Assembly: GCA_035771165.1 (NCBI GenBank)
Contig: JAWNZC010000234.1
Location: forward strand, 3,815,001-3,879,000
Direction: 5' to 3'
Source: Paragorgia papillata
Lineage: Eukaryota > Cnidaria > Anthozoa > Scleralcyonacea > Coralliidae
Length of the DNA stretch: 64,000 nt
The notes under the pieces: model-generated
The model's input: only the letters and a program-made list of their open reading frames with translations
The model's database searches: none
Told to the model about the DNA's origin: nothing
Translations under genes and position numbers: made by a program
Shown: positions 1 to 10,789 of the stretch, in pieces
How positions within the stretch are numbered: position 1 is the first letter of the stretch
Layout: each line of letters begins with the position of its first letter

Positions 1-155
1 TCAATTACAAGAATTGCTTTTCGTGAAAGCCGAGAAAAGTACAGTAATTAAAAATATAGTATTACATTTTTGTTTTTATGTTATTATATAAACTAACTAA
101 AAAGACGTTACATACAAATAAAGCTTAGAGCTGAGTTAGACCTGATACACTAGAG

Positions 156-1945
156 AGAATGAATGAATGAATCACATTTATTTCAGTACGGTAGTTTCAT
201 TCTTTCCATGAAAGCCATACATAAGTTAAAAAAAACACGATATTTTTATAATTTTTTGAAGTAAATATTAATTTACGATAGATGCTAACTACTGTATATA
301 CAATACATACATATATGAATGACAATTTCAAAGGAAGAACTTCTTTTTAAATTCTGATTTAGATTGGGGTGTTTTCAGTTCAGGAGGAAGAGAGTTCCAT
401 AACTGCACACCTCTATATGAGAAACTGCCTTTGTAACATTCTGTTTGAGGAATTCGAGTTGTTAATAAATTATGATGACTCTCTCTCTTAGTTTATCCTT
501 ATAGGGACACTGTTCCGAGCGCTTAGTAAATAAGTCACTCAAATAACTGTGCGCATTTTTGTTCAAGGCATTGTAAACCATAAGGCACAAATGTTTGTCC
601 CTTCTAATGGTTAGATTGTCCCATTTCAGTTCTTTTAAAATATCTGCTGATCTAACATCATAACCTTGATTGGTTATTATACGAGCAGCGATTTTGGAGC
701 TTTTGAAAACGAGTAGAGAGTCCTTTGTTCAAATTTCCCCAAACAGTGTCGCAATAACCGAAATAAGGCTGGATAAGCGAATTATAAATAGTATAAGTAA
801 AGTTCTGCGTGGAAAAAAATTACGTGCTTGCTTTAGACCATTTATAGAACGACAAATTTTTGTAAGCAAGTAATCGACTTGTTCGTTCCAGGTCAAAGTT
901 TCATCTAAATACACTCCAAGGGATTTAGCAGACTCGACTATTTTGATAGGTTTATCACCAATTAATATAGGAAAAAGTGGACCCAAATTGTCATTACACT
1001 GCATCACACGGCATCATACTGCACTAGACTGTATTAGATTATATTAGACTGCCTTACGCTGCATTATAATGCTACATTATTATTAGGCTACATTAGGCTA
1101 CCTTAGACTGCATTGCATTGTATTAACCTGCATTACACTGCATGACACTGCATTGCACTGCATTAACTTGCATTAGACTGCATTAGGCTATATTACACTG
1201 CATTAGACTGCATTAGACTGCATTACACTACATTACATTACATTAAACTGCATTACACTGCAAAGCACTGCATTTCACTGCATTACACTGCGTTAACCTG
1301 CATTAGACTGCATTAGGCTACATTACACAGCATTAGACTGCATTACACTACATTGACCTGCATTAGACTGCATTAGGTTGCACTGCATTGCACTGCATAG
1401 CACTGCATTGCACTGCATTGCACTGCATTGCACTGCATTGCACTGCATTGCACTGCATTGCACTGCATTGCACTGCATTGCACTGCATTGCACTGCATTG
1501 CACGGCATTGCACTGCATTGCACTGCATTGCACTGCATTGCACTGCATTGCACGGCATTGCACTGCATCACACTGCATTAACCTGCATTCCACAGGCATA
1601 GTTGATATATAGATCGCATTATCATACGGAAGATGGTATTGAAGGAACGATAATGTCATTTCATTGCATTTCTTGGCATTTAGTTTCATCCCTCGGCTTG
1701 TAGCAAAGTTAGATATTTCATTTACAATAATGGGCATTAGACTCGGTGAACAGCGTGGAATAATCTCCAATGCAGTTGTGTCATCCACAAACTTAACACG
1801 CCCCTGCCAGTCCTTTAATAGGGGATTGGCCAAGATGGCAAAAAGGAGGGGCGCAAGTTTTGTGCCTTGAGGTAAACCGCCATTAACACGCTTCCACGAC
1901 GAAGTGAAGGTTCCAATTTTAACACAATAACACTAAATTTGTCTC
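156..1945 (-). pseudogene. Non-LTR retrotransposon reverse transcriptase remnant (CR1/Jockey-like)
   Basis: The minus strand reads a broken LINE RT. At about 1925-1610 are the box with LPQGT followed by PLLF and then the catalytic FVDD box. At about 1000-730 is the region with SLGVYLDETLTW. From about 760 to 330, across at least two frameshifts, comes the usual C-terminal domain (YCDTVWGN, then LMVYNALN, then WNSLPPELKTP). The 3' end is AATAAA-like sequence followed by a (CATT)n-type tail near 156-190, as in CR1/L2 elements. The endonuclease and 5' half of RT are absent. The RT island 1608-1945 has decamer satellite on both sides, and a 0.6-kb decamer array separates the catalytic box from the downstream domain. 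Family placement is by motif memory only; clade (CR1, L2 or Jockey) is uncertain. Not functional. Confidence 0.85.
1008..1606. repeat. Decamer satellite array inside the RT pseudogene
   Basis: Tandem 10-bp units of the form CTGCATTRSA run through this stretch. From about 1373 to 1565 they are almost perfectly homogeneous (CACTGCATTG); the outer parts vary at two or three positions. The array sits at a variable loop of the LINE RT between the FVDD box and the SLGVYLDE motif. Because 10 is not a multiple of 3 and the unit lacks stops, long repetitive open frames appear on both strands; these are not genes. Confidence 0.95.
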
Positions 1946-1947
1946 CA

Positions 1948-3380
1948 TTAGGCTGCATTGCACTGCATTAACATGCATTGAACTGCATTAGGCTGCATTA
2001 CTCTGCATTGGACTACATTAGACTGCATTAGACTGCATTACACTGTATCACAATGCATTAGTCTGCATTAGACTGAATGAACATGCATTAAACTGCATTA
2101 GACTGAATTAGACTGCATTAACCTGCATTAGGCTGCATTAAACTGCATTACCTGCAATACCCTGCATTAGACTACATTAGGCTGCATTTGATTGCATTAG
2201 GCTGCATTACGCTGAATTAGGCTGCATTGTACTGCATTAACCTGCACTAGACTGCATTAGGATGCATTAGACTGCATTAAACTGCATTACACTACATTGA
2301 CCTGCATTATACTGCATTATACTGCATTAAACTGCATTAGGTTGCATTACACTGCATTACACTGCATTAATTAACAATTATTCGCCGAAGGCGAGGTGAA
2401 TATCGGTGAATAAGAACCGAGACGAAGTCGAGGTTATTATTCACCGATAGTCACTGAGCATTTTCTTTAAAATTGTTAATTTCCTCGTCTGTCGCATTGA
2501 CAACGTGGCTGACGGCCATTTTAAATAAACGCTGTAGGTGATTATCGAGAATTAATCCGAAGTAGCTCGACCAATCAGCGCGCGTGATTTTCTATAATCA
2601 CCGGTGCATTTATACTAACCTGCATTAAGCTGCATTAGGCTGCCTGAAGCTGCATTAGACTGCATTAACCTGCATTAGGCTGCATTAGAACTGCGTTAGA
2701 CTGCATTACACTAAATTGCTCTGCATTAGGCTGCATTGCACTGCATTAACCTGCACGAGACTGCATTAAAGTACATTACCCTGCTTTAGGCTGCATTAAG
2801 CTGCAGTAGGCTGCATTACCCTGCATTGGACTACATTTTTTTTTATTTAAACATATTTTAATTAATTAATTACAATTAATTGCATTTGTCCCACATTGGA
2901 CAACATTAGACAGCATTACACTGCATTAACCTGCATTCGACTGCATTAGAGTGCACTACACTGCTATAGGCTGCATTAGACTGTATTAAGCTGCATTAGA
3001 CTGCATTACACTGCATTACACTGCATTAACCTGCATTAACCTGTATTAGACTGCGTTAGACTGCATTGCACTGCATTACATCGCACTACACTGCATTACA
3101 TTGCATCACACTGCATTATACTGCATTACACAACATTGGACTGCATTAGACTGCATTAGTCTGCATTAGGCTGCATTAGGCTGCATTAGAATGCATTAGG
3201 CCGCATTAGGCTGCCTTAGACTGCATTACACTGGATTACATTGCATTAACCTGCATTACACTACATTACACTGTATAACACTGCATTAAACTGCATTGGA
3301 CTGCATTACACTGGATTATGCTGTATTAATCTGCATTACGCTGCATTATATTGCATTAGACTGCACTAACCTGTATTAGA
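1948..3380. repeat. Long degenerate decamer satellite (CTGCATTAGA family)
   Basis: About 1.4 kb of 10-bp units with consensus CTGCATTANA. Positions 8-10 vary most (AGA, ACA, ACC, GGC, AAC). It is interrupted by a palindromic element at 2372-2612 and a short AT-rich patch at 2836-2885. The unit-to-unit variation is much higher than in the block at 1373-1565, so this part looks older. No gene is visible. Confidence 0.95.
2372..2612. mobile_element. Palindromic MITE-like insertion in the decamer array
   Basis: A non-decamer island with nested dyads: AATTATTCGCCGAAGGCGAG, GTGAATATCGGTGAATAA and its counterpart TTATTATTCACCGATA, and a second dyad around GGTGATTATCGAGAA and TTCTATAATCACC. The TTCACCGAAG-type sequence recurs at 39166-39270. 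No coding capacity. Likely a foldback element inserted in the satellite; the ends and target duplication are not resolved. Confidence 0.6.
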
Positions 3381-3583
3381 GTCAACAGAGAGAAGCAATG
3401 GCAGCATGAATACATTTTAGGAATTTTGTTATCACAATGTCACAAGAGTTCAGTTTTAACTCATATTTCAGAAAGTAACACATTCTATTTATAACATTTC
3501 AAGAACTTTAGTGATTTCTGGAAATAAGACGGACGCACGAAGGACGGACAGACACGGCTATTAATATATATATATATATATAT

Positions 3584-3797
3584 AGTTCAATCTACAGACA
3601 CGGTGTTTCGCTGTACAACAGCTCATCAGTGCAGCTTGGAACAATCTGAATGAATTTCACCAATTACTTATATACACATGCGATCGTCGGTGACAACCGC
3701 ATGTGGGAAAGCGTCGGTGAAATACAGTCAGATAGCGTGAAGTGCGCATGGGCCCAGAGTGCTCAAAATTCAACAAGGGTAGTGAGCGTTGCATATA
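3584..3797 (-). mobile_element. Solitary, truncated retrozyme unit
   Basis: About 214 bp matching the first three quarters of the 277-bp unit of the array at 33.4-38.8 kb, with scattered substitutions. It lacks the last roughly 60 bp (from the TTATCGCTAATAGG part on) and ends straight in a (TA)n tract. It is non-coding; the ribozyme lies at its minus-strand 3' end. Confidence 0.85.
3585..3642 (-). ncRNA. Type I hammerhead ribozyme (solitary copy)
   Basis: Minus strand shows CTGATGA, a helix II GCTG/CAGC with loop TTGTA, GAAA, a short helix III, and GTC at the cleavage site. Helix I pairs CTGCA with TGTAG through one G-U wobble; array copies have CTACA, a full Watson-Crick match. The outer stem GTTC/GAAC with an internal loop is kept. 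All core nucleotides are present. Confidence 0.8.
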
Positions 3798-4162
3798 TAT
3801 ATATATATATATTAATAGCCGTGTCCGTCCGTCCTTCCGTCCGTCCGTCCATTATTAGTTCAAATTTGACACGGTTTTCTTTGTTATTCATAAACATTTA
3901 TTTTGCATAATTACTTCACTATCTGAAAGCCGGAGGAGGGATTTTGATATTCATCAGGGAAGAGCGGGGCTGATGAATTGAATTGAATTACTCATTAGAA
4001 ATGCACGGTCTTTATCTGTAGTATACAGATAAAGACCATTCATTGATAATTAGCAATCCAAATCAATTCATAAACTCAACTTTTCTTAACTGATTATCCA
4101 AAAAATCAGTCTTAATAAATCAAGTAAATACAACATTAACACAAACATATTTATTTCATATG

Positions 4163-5100
4163 TTAATTGAAATTGAATATACAGTTATTGAACTGCATTC
4201 TTCCTGTTGTTCGAATGAAACTCCCTGAATCTTGACGAACTTTCTCTCTCGGGTTACCATCTACTTGCTCTTTCTCTCTTCTTACTGAAACTGCAGCCGC
4301 CGACTCTTCTAAGCGCTCGCCCCCACATTCAAATGCTTTTGAAATGGCAACCTTCGTGCTAACCACCCTGATTGTTCTTCTCCCCGAATGAGTTGTAGAC
4401 AAGTTTCTCTCGCCTCTTTTTCAGACTCTTTAACTAGCGTTAGCTATTGCAATCGCAGTGTTCGATGCTCATGACCGCTTCCTAGTGAGAAATTCTTCCC
4501 TATCATATCAAGAATACCATTGTATTTAGGAGAACGTGTGGAGAGTGGTCACCAAGTAATCTTAGACTCCATAATTTTTCCTCTTGGCTCTTCGCTAAAG
4601 GCTTCTGCTTGTTTAACCACCACTCCGTAGCCTTGTCTCGTAAGCTTTCTCATCTCCGTATTAAGTTAATATTGGAATTCCTTGAAAACCCAGCAGTTTT
4701 CAAATAGATTTATGCCCGGCCTACCATTTTCTCTTAAATGACGTTGAATTCCACAACAAAGTTGGTAGAGAGCGTTTGGAAGATAGGGCTCACCGTCGCC
4801 TTTCTTTCCTTTGACCTCCACCACAAATTTCGCAAGCCAGTAATTTTTGTCAATGTCGCTCTGTATAACTTCAACACGTCTGTCGGCACAAAAGTGTGTA
4901 AGTCACCGGTTTTGGTTTTCTCGATGCATTCGTTTCGTATCCCAGCCCAATCTTCCCGAGTTCGCACTGCCCAACCAGTATTGAGTTTCGTCCCAGACCT
5001 CCTTCTTATTTTGCAGCTCGATGTCAGCAGGGCGTCTAGAACTAGATAGGGCGGGTGAAACGCCAATCTGACGTATTGAAACATGTGTAACGCACTTTAG
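4163..5100 (-). pseudogene. Crypton/DUF3504-type tyrosine recombinase fragment A (left arm)
   Basis: Reading the minus strand across several frameshifts gives the DUF3504 (KIAA1958/Crypton-like) order. It starts with an N-terminal core-binding segment with WAVRTREDWAGIRNE, then a segment around FVVEV and LYQLCCGIQRHL, then EMRKLTRQGYG. Next come LWSLRLLGDHSPHVLLNTM, SGHEHR with the region of the catalytic arginine, and NNQGG. The reading then jumps to a C-terminal tail (ISKAFECG, later FNNCIFNFN). The HxxR and tyrosine part of the catalytic domain is missing. The tail resembles that of fragment B (ISKAFDS, later SNCTF), so both come from one family. It points outward from the inverted repeat. 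Non-functional. Family assignment rests on remembered DUF3504 motifs. Confidence 0.75.
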
Positions 5101-5164
5101 GCATGGGGCGAGCGGGGCCAACTGCAAATTTTGATCAAAACAAAAAATCCATGTGAAATTCAAG

Positions 5165-6570
5165 GAGGTTGATTAAATCTCTTATAATGCTGCAACTATT
5201 GACTCGATTCTGGATGTAAGTTTTTTGTTTTGTTATTCATACGTTTTACTGTTCATATAACATGGTGGAAGGCATTCTTAAGTACAAAACGACTAAAATT
5301 TTGAATGTTGTCTAATTTTTCTCCACGCGTAAAACATTTTAATTATTTCATAACTCAAAAACGAGCCAGAACTTAGCTTTTTTTAAAACATGTCTGGATG
5401 GCATTAAACTTTATTCCTGTCAAATTTTATCGCGTAATTTTTTGAGCTTTTTTAGCAATAGCGTGTTGATTGCAGCCTAAAAATTTGGTTACAGAAATTT
5501 TCCTGGCTCGAATGTTTTGAAAATTTACGTATTTGAAAGGTAGTCAAGCGTCTTGTGGTCACTTTTATGTTTTTAATTGACAAAAGAACACATGTTCTTC
5601 TTACCGTATGATCATCCTTCACCAGAACCAAAATATAAAGAAGGAATGTGAATTCTCTTCCAGCAAGCTTTCGTTTCGTTCATCAATGGCGGCTTCCGCA
5701 GTTCCAACTCGCACTCGTTTTGTAATGGCACCAGAACTTAGCAAATCCAAGGACGGTTACTCCATTAATAGATCTATCTTTGGTATAAATATTGTTACTT
5801 AATATTTTTAGCTTTTTTTTGCTGCATGCGAACAAACACGTCGCAAAGGAAAAAATATTTGGCAGACATTAACTAAAGACGCGCGAGGACTGGGGCGAGT
5901 AAATAATCTCCTCAATGACACCAATCTCGCTCCTAGAGCCTTCTCACGCGGGTCGCGCAAACGTAGGCTCTGGGATAATTCGTGGCCGGAAAACCGAATA
6001 ACGGGTTGCCGATTGAAAAGAGCATGCGCCGCCAGTTATTATTCTGTGGTCGAAGGAACTAGTATTTTTCGAGGGGTTTTAAATTTTATCTGGCGGATAA
6101 ACTTGTCAAGAACTAAACAGCATTTTAAACAGCAAGTAATCGACGGCTTCTGAATGGTTCCAAGAGAGAAAGCGGTGAGTAGCAAACTTGTCGTAGCCAA
6201 GGTGGCACGGCGGCAATACGGCATATTGTCAGTGGAACAAGATGACTAGTAATTTAAGAACTACGTATCGTTGACTATATTGTGTACGTATGTTGTTATA
6301 GATGTTGAATGAGCTTTCATTTGATGTATAGTTCAAGATTCTGCGTTTTGTGAAACTTGTTATACTGTCCAAAATGTGCAAAAAACCAACAAGCAGTTAA
6401 CAAAACAGTTTTCAAAAACCGAAAAAATAATAAAAGAAAGGAGCAACGAAACGAATAACAAAAATGCCACACGTTCGATCAATGTATACTGACGCCTAGC
6501 AAGTTATCTTGGCTTTAAATAGTTATCAATGTGCATCTGTACATGTCGCTAAGGTGCACTGAGCGTCAAA
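5165..6570. other. Arm interior without recognised gene
   Basis: Non-coding sequence of the left arm, mirrored at about 17700-19130. A short open frame starts with an ATG-GCGGCTTCC context near 5687 and reaches a stop near 5800. It might be a lost 5' exon of fragment A on one strand, but I see no motif to support that. Confidence 0.5.
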
Positions 6571-6571
6571 G

Positions 6572-6945
6572 CGTAAATTCAAATACAAATTTTAATTACT
6601 TCTTCCCACAAGGGGCTTTTCAAGAGCAATTTACATTACTTTAAATTTCAAGTGGCAGAGTCGAAGGCATATTAAAGGCGCTCGAAGCAGCCGCTCTACG
6701 ACAAATTTATGACACACATGTCAGACCACGAATCACAGACCTAGGTGTTGATTTTATGGGAGGAAAACCGGAGAACCCGGCGAAAAACCCTCGAAGCACA
6801 GGAGAGACCAACTAAACTCTACTCACATGAGTGTTCCAAGCTCGAGAACGGGTTATTCCCAGACGGTCACCCATCCAAGTACTAACCCGGTCGAACCGGA
6901 CTTAACTTTTGGTGAGAGGCAGCGCCCTAACAGCACACGCCACCC
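6572..6945 (-). mobile_element. 5S rRNA-derived SINE (SINE3-like), left arm
   Basis: Minus strand 6945-6838 resembles the 3' two thirds of 5S rRNA: AAGTTAAG, then GGTTAGTACTTGGATGGGTG, ACCGTCTGGGAATA and CCCG. This covers the 5S internal promoter region. It continues into an unrelated body (CCGGTTTTCCTCCCATAAAA region) and an AT-rich tail near 6572. A 5S-like head fused to a different body is the SINE3 structure. A plain 5S pseudogene next to another repeat is the alternative; the same fusion in both arms does not discriminate, because the arms are duplicates. Confidence 0.65.
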
Positions 6946-7254
6946 GTGCAAAGCAAGTCATTTGTCTTTGAAATTGATAGAGCTAGCTCCTCATATCCAT
7001 GATACTGTGCGAATTCCCGCAGAGTCTCAGCACGCCAAATCCCTGCACAAGGAGAGATTTCACGCAAAGTAAAGAGTAGTGTTGCACAGGACATGCAGAT
7101 ATTTCTATTACCGTAATTAATGTTTTTGAATTTGATTACATGTAAACTTGAGGCATGAGGTTTCAAGTGACATGTGTTGAATGAAATATATGTACTTCCT
7201 GACAGCAACTAAGTGTTCTATGGTCTCTTATTTAGCTCAAGTTTTAGTTTCGGT

Positions 7255-7470
7255 TCTCTTGCGATAAAAATTGTGCCTAAAGTAAATTAAGCTGGCCGTT
7301 AAATACCGGTAAAAAAAATACGAAATACCAATTGGGACCGCTCGTAGGTGGCCGTGGCCGCTTAATAGAGGTGGCCGTTTAATATAGGGGAATATTTTAA
7401 GGGTTTTGACAAGTGGCCGTTTAATATAGGGTGGCCGCTTAATAGAGGTTCGACTGTATAACCTAAACTA
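7255..7470. mobile_element. Mariner/pogo-like terminal sequence, left arm
   Basis: The outer end reads (minus) CAGTCGAACCTCTATTAAGC next to TA, the typical end of Tc1/mariner/pogo elements, followed by repeats of GGCCGTTTAATA and GGCCGCTTAATAGAGG. Only one terminus is obvious; the opposite terminus was not found, so this is probably a fragment. Confidence 0.55.
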
Positions 7471-7479
7471 TAATTATTT

Positions 7480-7650
7480 CGATTAATGCAGGTTAATGCT
7501 GTGTAATGCAGTCCACTGCAGTCTAGTGGGGTGTAATTCAGCGTAATGCAGTGTAATGCAGTATGATGCAGTGTAGTGCAGTCTAATGCAGTGTAGTACA
7601 GTCTAATGCATCATAGCGCAGTCCAATGCAGTGTAATGCAGTGCAAGTAA
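7480..7650. repeat. Decamer satellite, left arm
   Basis: About 16 units of TGCAGTCTAA-type decamer, the same satellite as at 1-3.4 kb but in reverse orientation. Mirrored in the right arm at 16655-16800. Confidence 0.9.
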
Positions 7651-7654
7651 GAGT

Positions 7655-7762
7655 TATATACCGAGGATGGAGGCTTTATGCCAGATACATACCCCGAGGG
7701 GCCGCAGGCCCCGAGGGAATGTATCTGGCATAAAGCCGACATCCGATATAACTTACTTATTT
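7655..7762. repeat. Palindrome in the arm
   Basis: Perfect or near-perfect dyad: AAGTNRGTTATATNCCGAGG side and CCGATATAACTTACTT side, with GGCTTTATGCCAGATACAT facing ATGTATCTGGCATAAAGCC around a GC-rich centre. The right-arm copy near 16565-16650 has a shorter centre. The GCTTTATGCCAGATACAT word also occurs at 13225. Confidence 0.8.
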
Positions 7763-8293
7763 AATAGTTGAAGAGGTTTTCAACAAAGACCTTGAAAGAA
7801 CTGCGGTGCCCGGTTAAGTGGGCAGCGCTTTATGCTCTTTTGCGAGTTCAGTCGTTCATTCTTAGTTTGTCCCTTGGCAATTATTACTTAGTTTTAGGCA
7901 CCGCGTTTTAGCACTGCGCCTGGTTGACCATTAAGTTAAGACCTCAGAAGTCTTACACAATTTGGTTGTTTTTTTGCTTTGATCATAATGAATAATATAC
8001 AATACAATACAATACAATTTTATTTAAAGTGGTCAAATGCGCTTAGCTAATCCAGCTAGTTTACAGGCATGCCACTGTTTAGATAAAAATATATAAACTA
8101 CTATAAACTATAAATGTAAGAGAGTAATGAGTAATGGCGTAATATTATATGACTATCATCAAATTTGAAAGAAAGATTTATCTAGGGAACCGTTATTAGC
8201 TATAATTGGTGTATTGTGAAAAGGAGGTTAAGTAAATTTTCACAACTTTAAGGCGTAGTCTGAATTTTGGTGAAGTAATTAACTATTGCGAGA

Positions 8294-9459
8294 ATGGAAG
8301 AAAGCGATGAAGAAGTTTTTATCACGCAGAATATTTTTCGTGAAAGTTTGGAACTAGACTTCGATTTTAGTAGCTTATTAGAAGCTGAAGAACCACTACT
8401 AATTAAGACAGTAAGTGTTGAGGGAAATGAAGTTACTGGAGGCCAATGCTTGCTTGAGAGAGACGACTCAGACAAGAGACTAGAACAATGGCGCGATCAG
8501 AGGGAAGTTGTTGTTATCACCGATGCAGACTGCCGAGTTGGAGAAGAGAAATGAGACAAGGATACCCATTAACACGAAAACAAGCACCTGTTGGACGGTT
8601 AATACATGGTCTGAGTGGGCTAATGAACGAAATTGGAAAAGTAAGGAGATATGTGCCACAGACAAGTACACGAAAGCACCGTGGTATTAAACGAAAAGTG
8701 ATAGAACATTATCCAAATGATTCCATGTCGGAGAGATGCTTTGTGCAGCTGTACAAGAAATACGTGTCTCAAAATGTCCAAAGGCAGCCTTGGAAAAGGA
8801 CTCGATTAACTTGACTCCAAATCGAAAGTACAATAGTTCAGATGAAGGTACTACTGCTTTATATTTACCTCAAAATTTATTGGCAGGAAGATTGCTAAAT
8901 TGTATATTACTATCTTAAAAATCATTAGGTTTGTGGTTTTTGAATTACTTTTTTCTTTTCTAATTTGTAATATATCTTTGATGTTTTTATAGTTTGGTTT
9001 ACTTCGAATCCTGTAGGCCATAACAAATTGGGAACAGTTGTGCGTCGCATGTGTGAAAAAGCGGGGATTGAAGGAAATTTCACCAACCACAGTCTTCGAG
9101 CTACAACAGCTACGCGGGGATTAGCCAAAGGAATACCAGATAAGTTTGTTATGCAAAGAACGGGTCACAGGGATGCTCGCTCACTTCAAGTTCACCAAAG
9201 GCCTAGTGTGTCGAGTAAAGTAGAGATTTCGAAAGCTTTTGATTCCACGAGTCAATTTGTGAAAGATGTGAAAAATGATGAAAAATTTCTAGCAAGTAGA
9301 AAGAGTGTGGCAGTTAGCGACAACCATAATTCGGACACGTTCAAAAAAGTGTGTAAATTAAGTTCTGAAGAAAGTCCTTTATCAAATAGTACGAAGGAAA
9401 CACATAGTGTTTCATATTCGAACTGCACGTTTGTTATAAAGAAGAATTTAATCTGTTAA
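8294..9459 (+). pseudogene. Crypton/DUF3504-type tyrosine recombinase fragment B (left arm)
   Basis: Opens with MEESDEEVFITQN (8294), then after a frameshift near 8510-8540 has the N-terminal segment with CWTVNTWSEWANERN. It then jumps, without the usual central domain of roughly 200 residues, to a segment with SERCFVQLYKKYVS. After another shift it continues with CPKAALEKDS, and a final open stretch from about 8990 has PVGHNKLGT, NHSLRATTATR and MQRTGHRD. The HxxR of tyrosine recombinases is present, but the position of the nucleophilic tyrosine reads LQVHQRP, that is histidine. A sequence like a splice acceptor (TTTTTATAG) precedes the last block, so an intron at about 8920-8990 is possible. 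It points inward. Internally deleted and catalytically dead. Confidence 0.8.
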
Positions 9460-9880
9460 GTTAAATTGTTTGAGTGTTAAAAATTAAATGATTTTTGTTG
9501 TCGATATATATTGTTTGTGCAACGATTTATTGTTTGTGCAACGATTTATACCGCTAAGGAATGATTTATACCGCGTTTTGTAGAAATACGTTGGTTGTTT
9601 CTAATATTTTAGCATTTTTATATAATATATATACCAGGTGTATAATCAAATATATACCGCTAAGTGTACAAAGTGGTATATATATGAATATATACTCGGT
9701 ATATATGTACATTATATACTGTGAATTTTTAATTAGATGTATTTGTACGTATTCAATTCTATTCATTAACCCCAGTTTTCCCTGGAGAGATATCAAATCC
9801 CTCCCCTTGCTTTAAGGTTATATCGGATTTATATACCTATGAAGAACAATGAAAACCGACTAACTATGAAATAAGTATAG

Positions 9881-10789
9881 GATAAATACCGTAAACGGAG
9901 GCTTTAAGCCAGATAGAAGAAGGTTTTCTAAAAGATAGCATTTACCGAGTGTCGAAGGACATTGTTATGTCAAATGTTAACGGGATTTTATGAAATAATA
10001 AGACTCCAAAGCAACCTTTGAATAATAGTTTATTAAACAACTTGAGAAGTACGTAAAGGTTCATTGAACACATACACAGACTTCTACAAGCTTGTTTGAA
10101 TAATTAGTATGAATAATTAGTACCAGATGTATCATTACAGCATTGGGCATGCGTATTGATGCAGTATCAATCCCACATTTTATGCTCAGCGTTCAGCGTA
10201 ATAAATTGCTGACTCAACCAACAGAATTTCATGATTTTCATTGCTTTGCCTTCCTCTCGTAAACTACGTGAGCGAAAAGCAAACCCTTGCTCTCCTTCCC
10301 GTATGTGGGCGCTACCATACCAGATATTTGTAGCAGGCACCCTATGAATTGGGCAATTATAAATTCATAGGGATTATATATATATATATATATATATATA
10401 TAAGCCCGGGGCTTATATATATATAATCCCTATGAATTTATAATGCGGGATTTATGGGATATAAATCCCGCAAAAAACAAAAAACCCCGACTTGATCGTG
10501 TTTTAAGTAATAGATAAATCCCGAGAACGAGGGATGTATGCTATATAAAGACCCGAGGACGCGCAGCGTCCGAGGGCTTTATATCGCATACATCCCGACG
10601 TTCGAGGGATTTATCTGACTTAATTTATTATCGAGGAGGTTTTCCAACAAAGTTTTGTCTTTTTTTTCCACCTTGGACAAAGATTTTCCTTGTTTTTTTC
10701 TTCATTTCGTATCTAATTAGTATTCAAGGTCTTTATGCGATATAAAGACCTCGGAAGAACAAAGAAAACCGACTCGATAATAAATTAAT
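9881..10789. other. Inverted-repeat spacer, palindrome-rich and gene-free
   Basis: No coding region. Two strong dyads: 10355-10440 (AATTCATAGGGATTATATAT facing its complement around CCCGGGGC) and 10500-10625 (TAGATAAATCCCGAGAACG facing CGTTCGAGGGATTTATCT, with an inner ATATAAAGACCCGAGGAC pair). These resemble the palindromes at 7655 and 13205, so a family of foldback elements is likely. Confidence 0.7.

Larger units (their letters stand above)
3528..3850. repeat. Inverted repeat with (TA)n tracts enclosing a solitary retrozyme unit
   Basis: Left side: GGACGGACAGACACGGCTAT, TAAT and a (TA)n run. Right side, inverted: a (TA)n run, ATTAATAGCCGTGTCCGTCC. Between the two TA tracts lies the partial retrozyme unit at 3584-3797. 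The arms suggest that a pre-existing palindrome with a central TA tract was the insertion target, or that the arms belong to the insertion. Confidence 0.7.
4125..9880 (+). repeat. Left arm of giant inverted repeat
   Basis: This 5.76-kb arm is the reverse complement of 14118-20895 apart from insertions in the right arm (about 0.35 kb near 14303-14662 and 0.69 kb at 20161-20846). Matching landmarks: 4160-4200 with 20120-20160, the recombinase C-terminus at 9028-9459 with 14873-15320, and the inner end near 9880 with 14118. Small substitutions and indels are scattered throughout, so the arms are old enough to have diverged a little. The stretches 5165-6570 and 6950-7250 contain no gene I can support. 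Confidence 0.9.

Noticed and set aside
1323..1833. Long repetitive open frames (MQCNAVQCSA type) on both strands
   Set aside because: Stop-free by virtue of the 10-bp repeat; no coding evidence.
6838..6945. Functional 5S rRNA gene
   Set aside because: Only the 3' two thirds match and the 5' part and terminal pairing are absent.
8920..8990. True intron in recombinase fragment B
   Set aside because: An acceptor-like TTTTTATAG is present, but no clear donor and the gene is already deleted, so splicing cannot be asserted.
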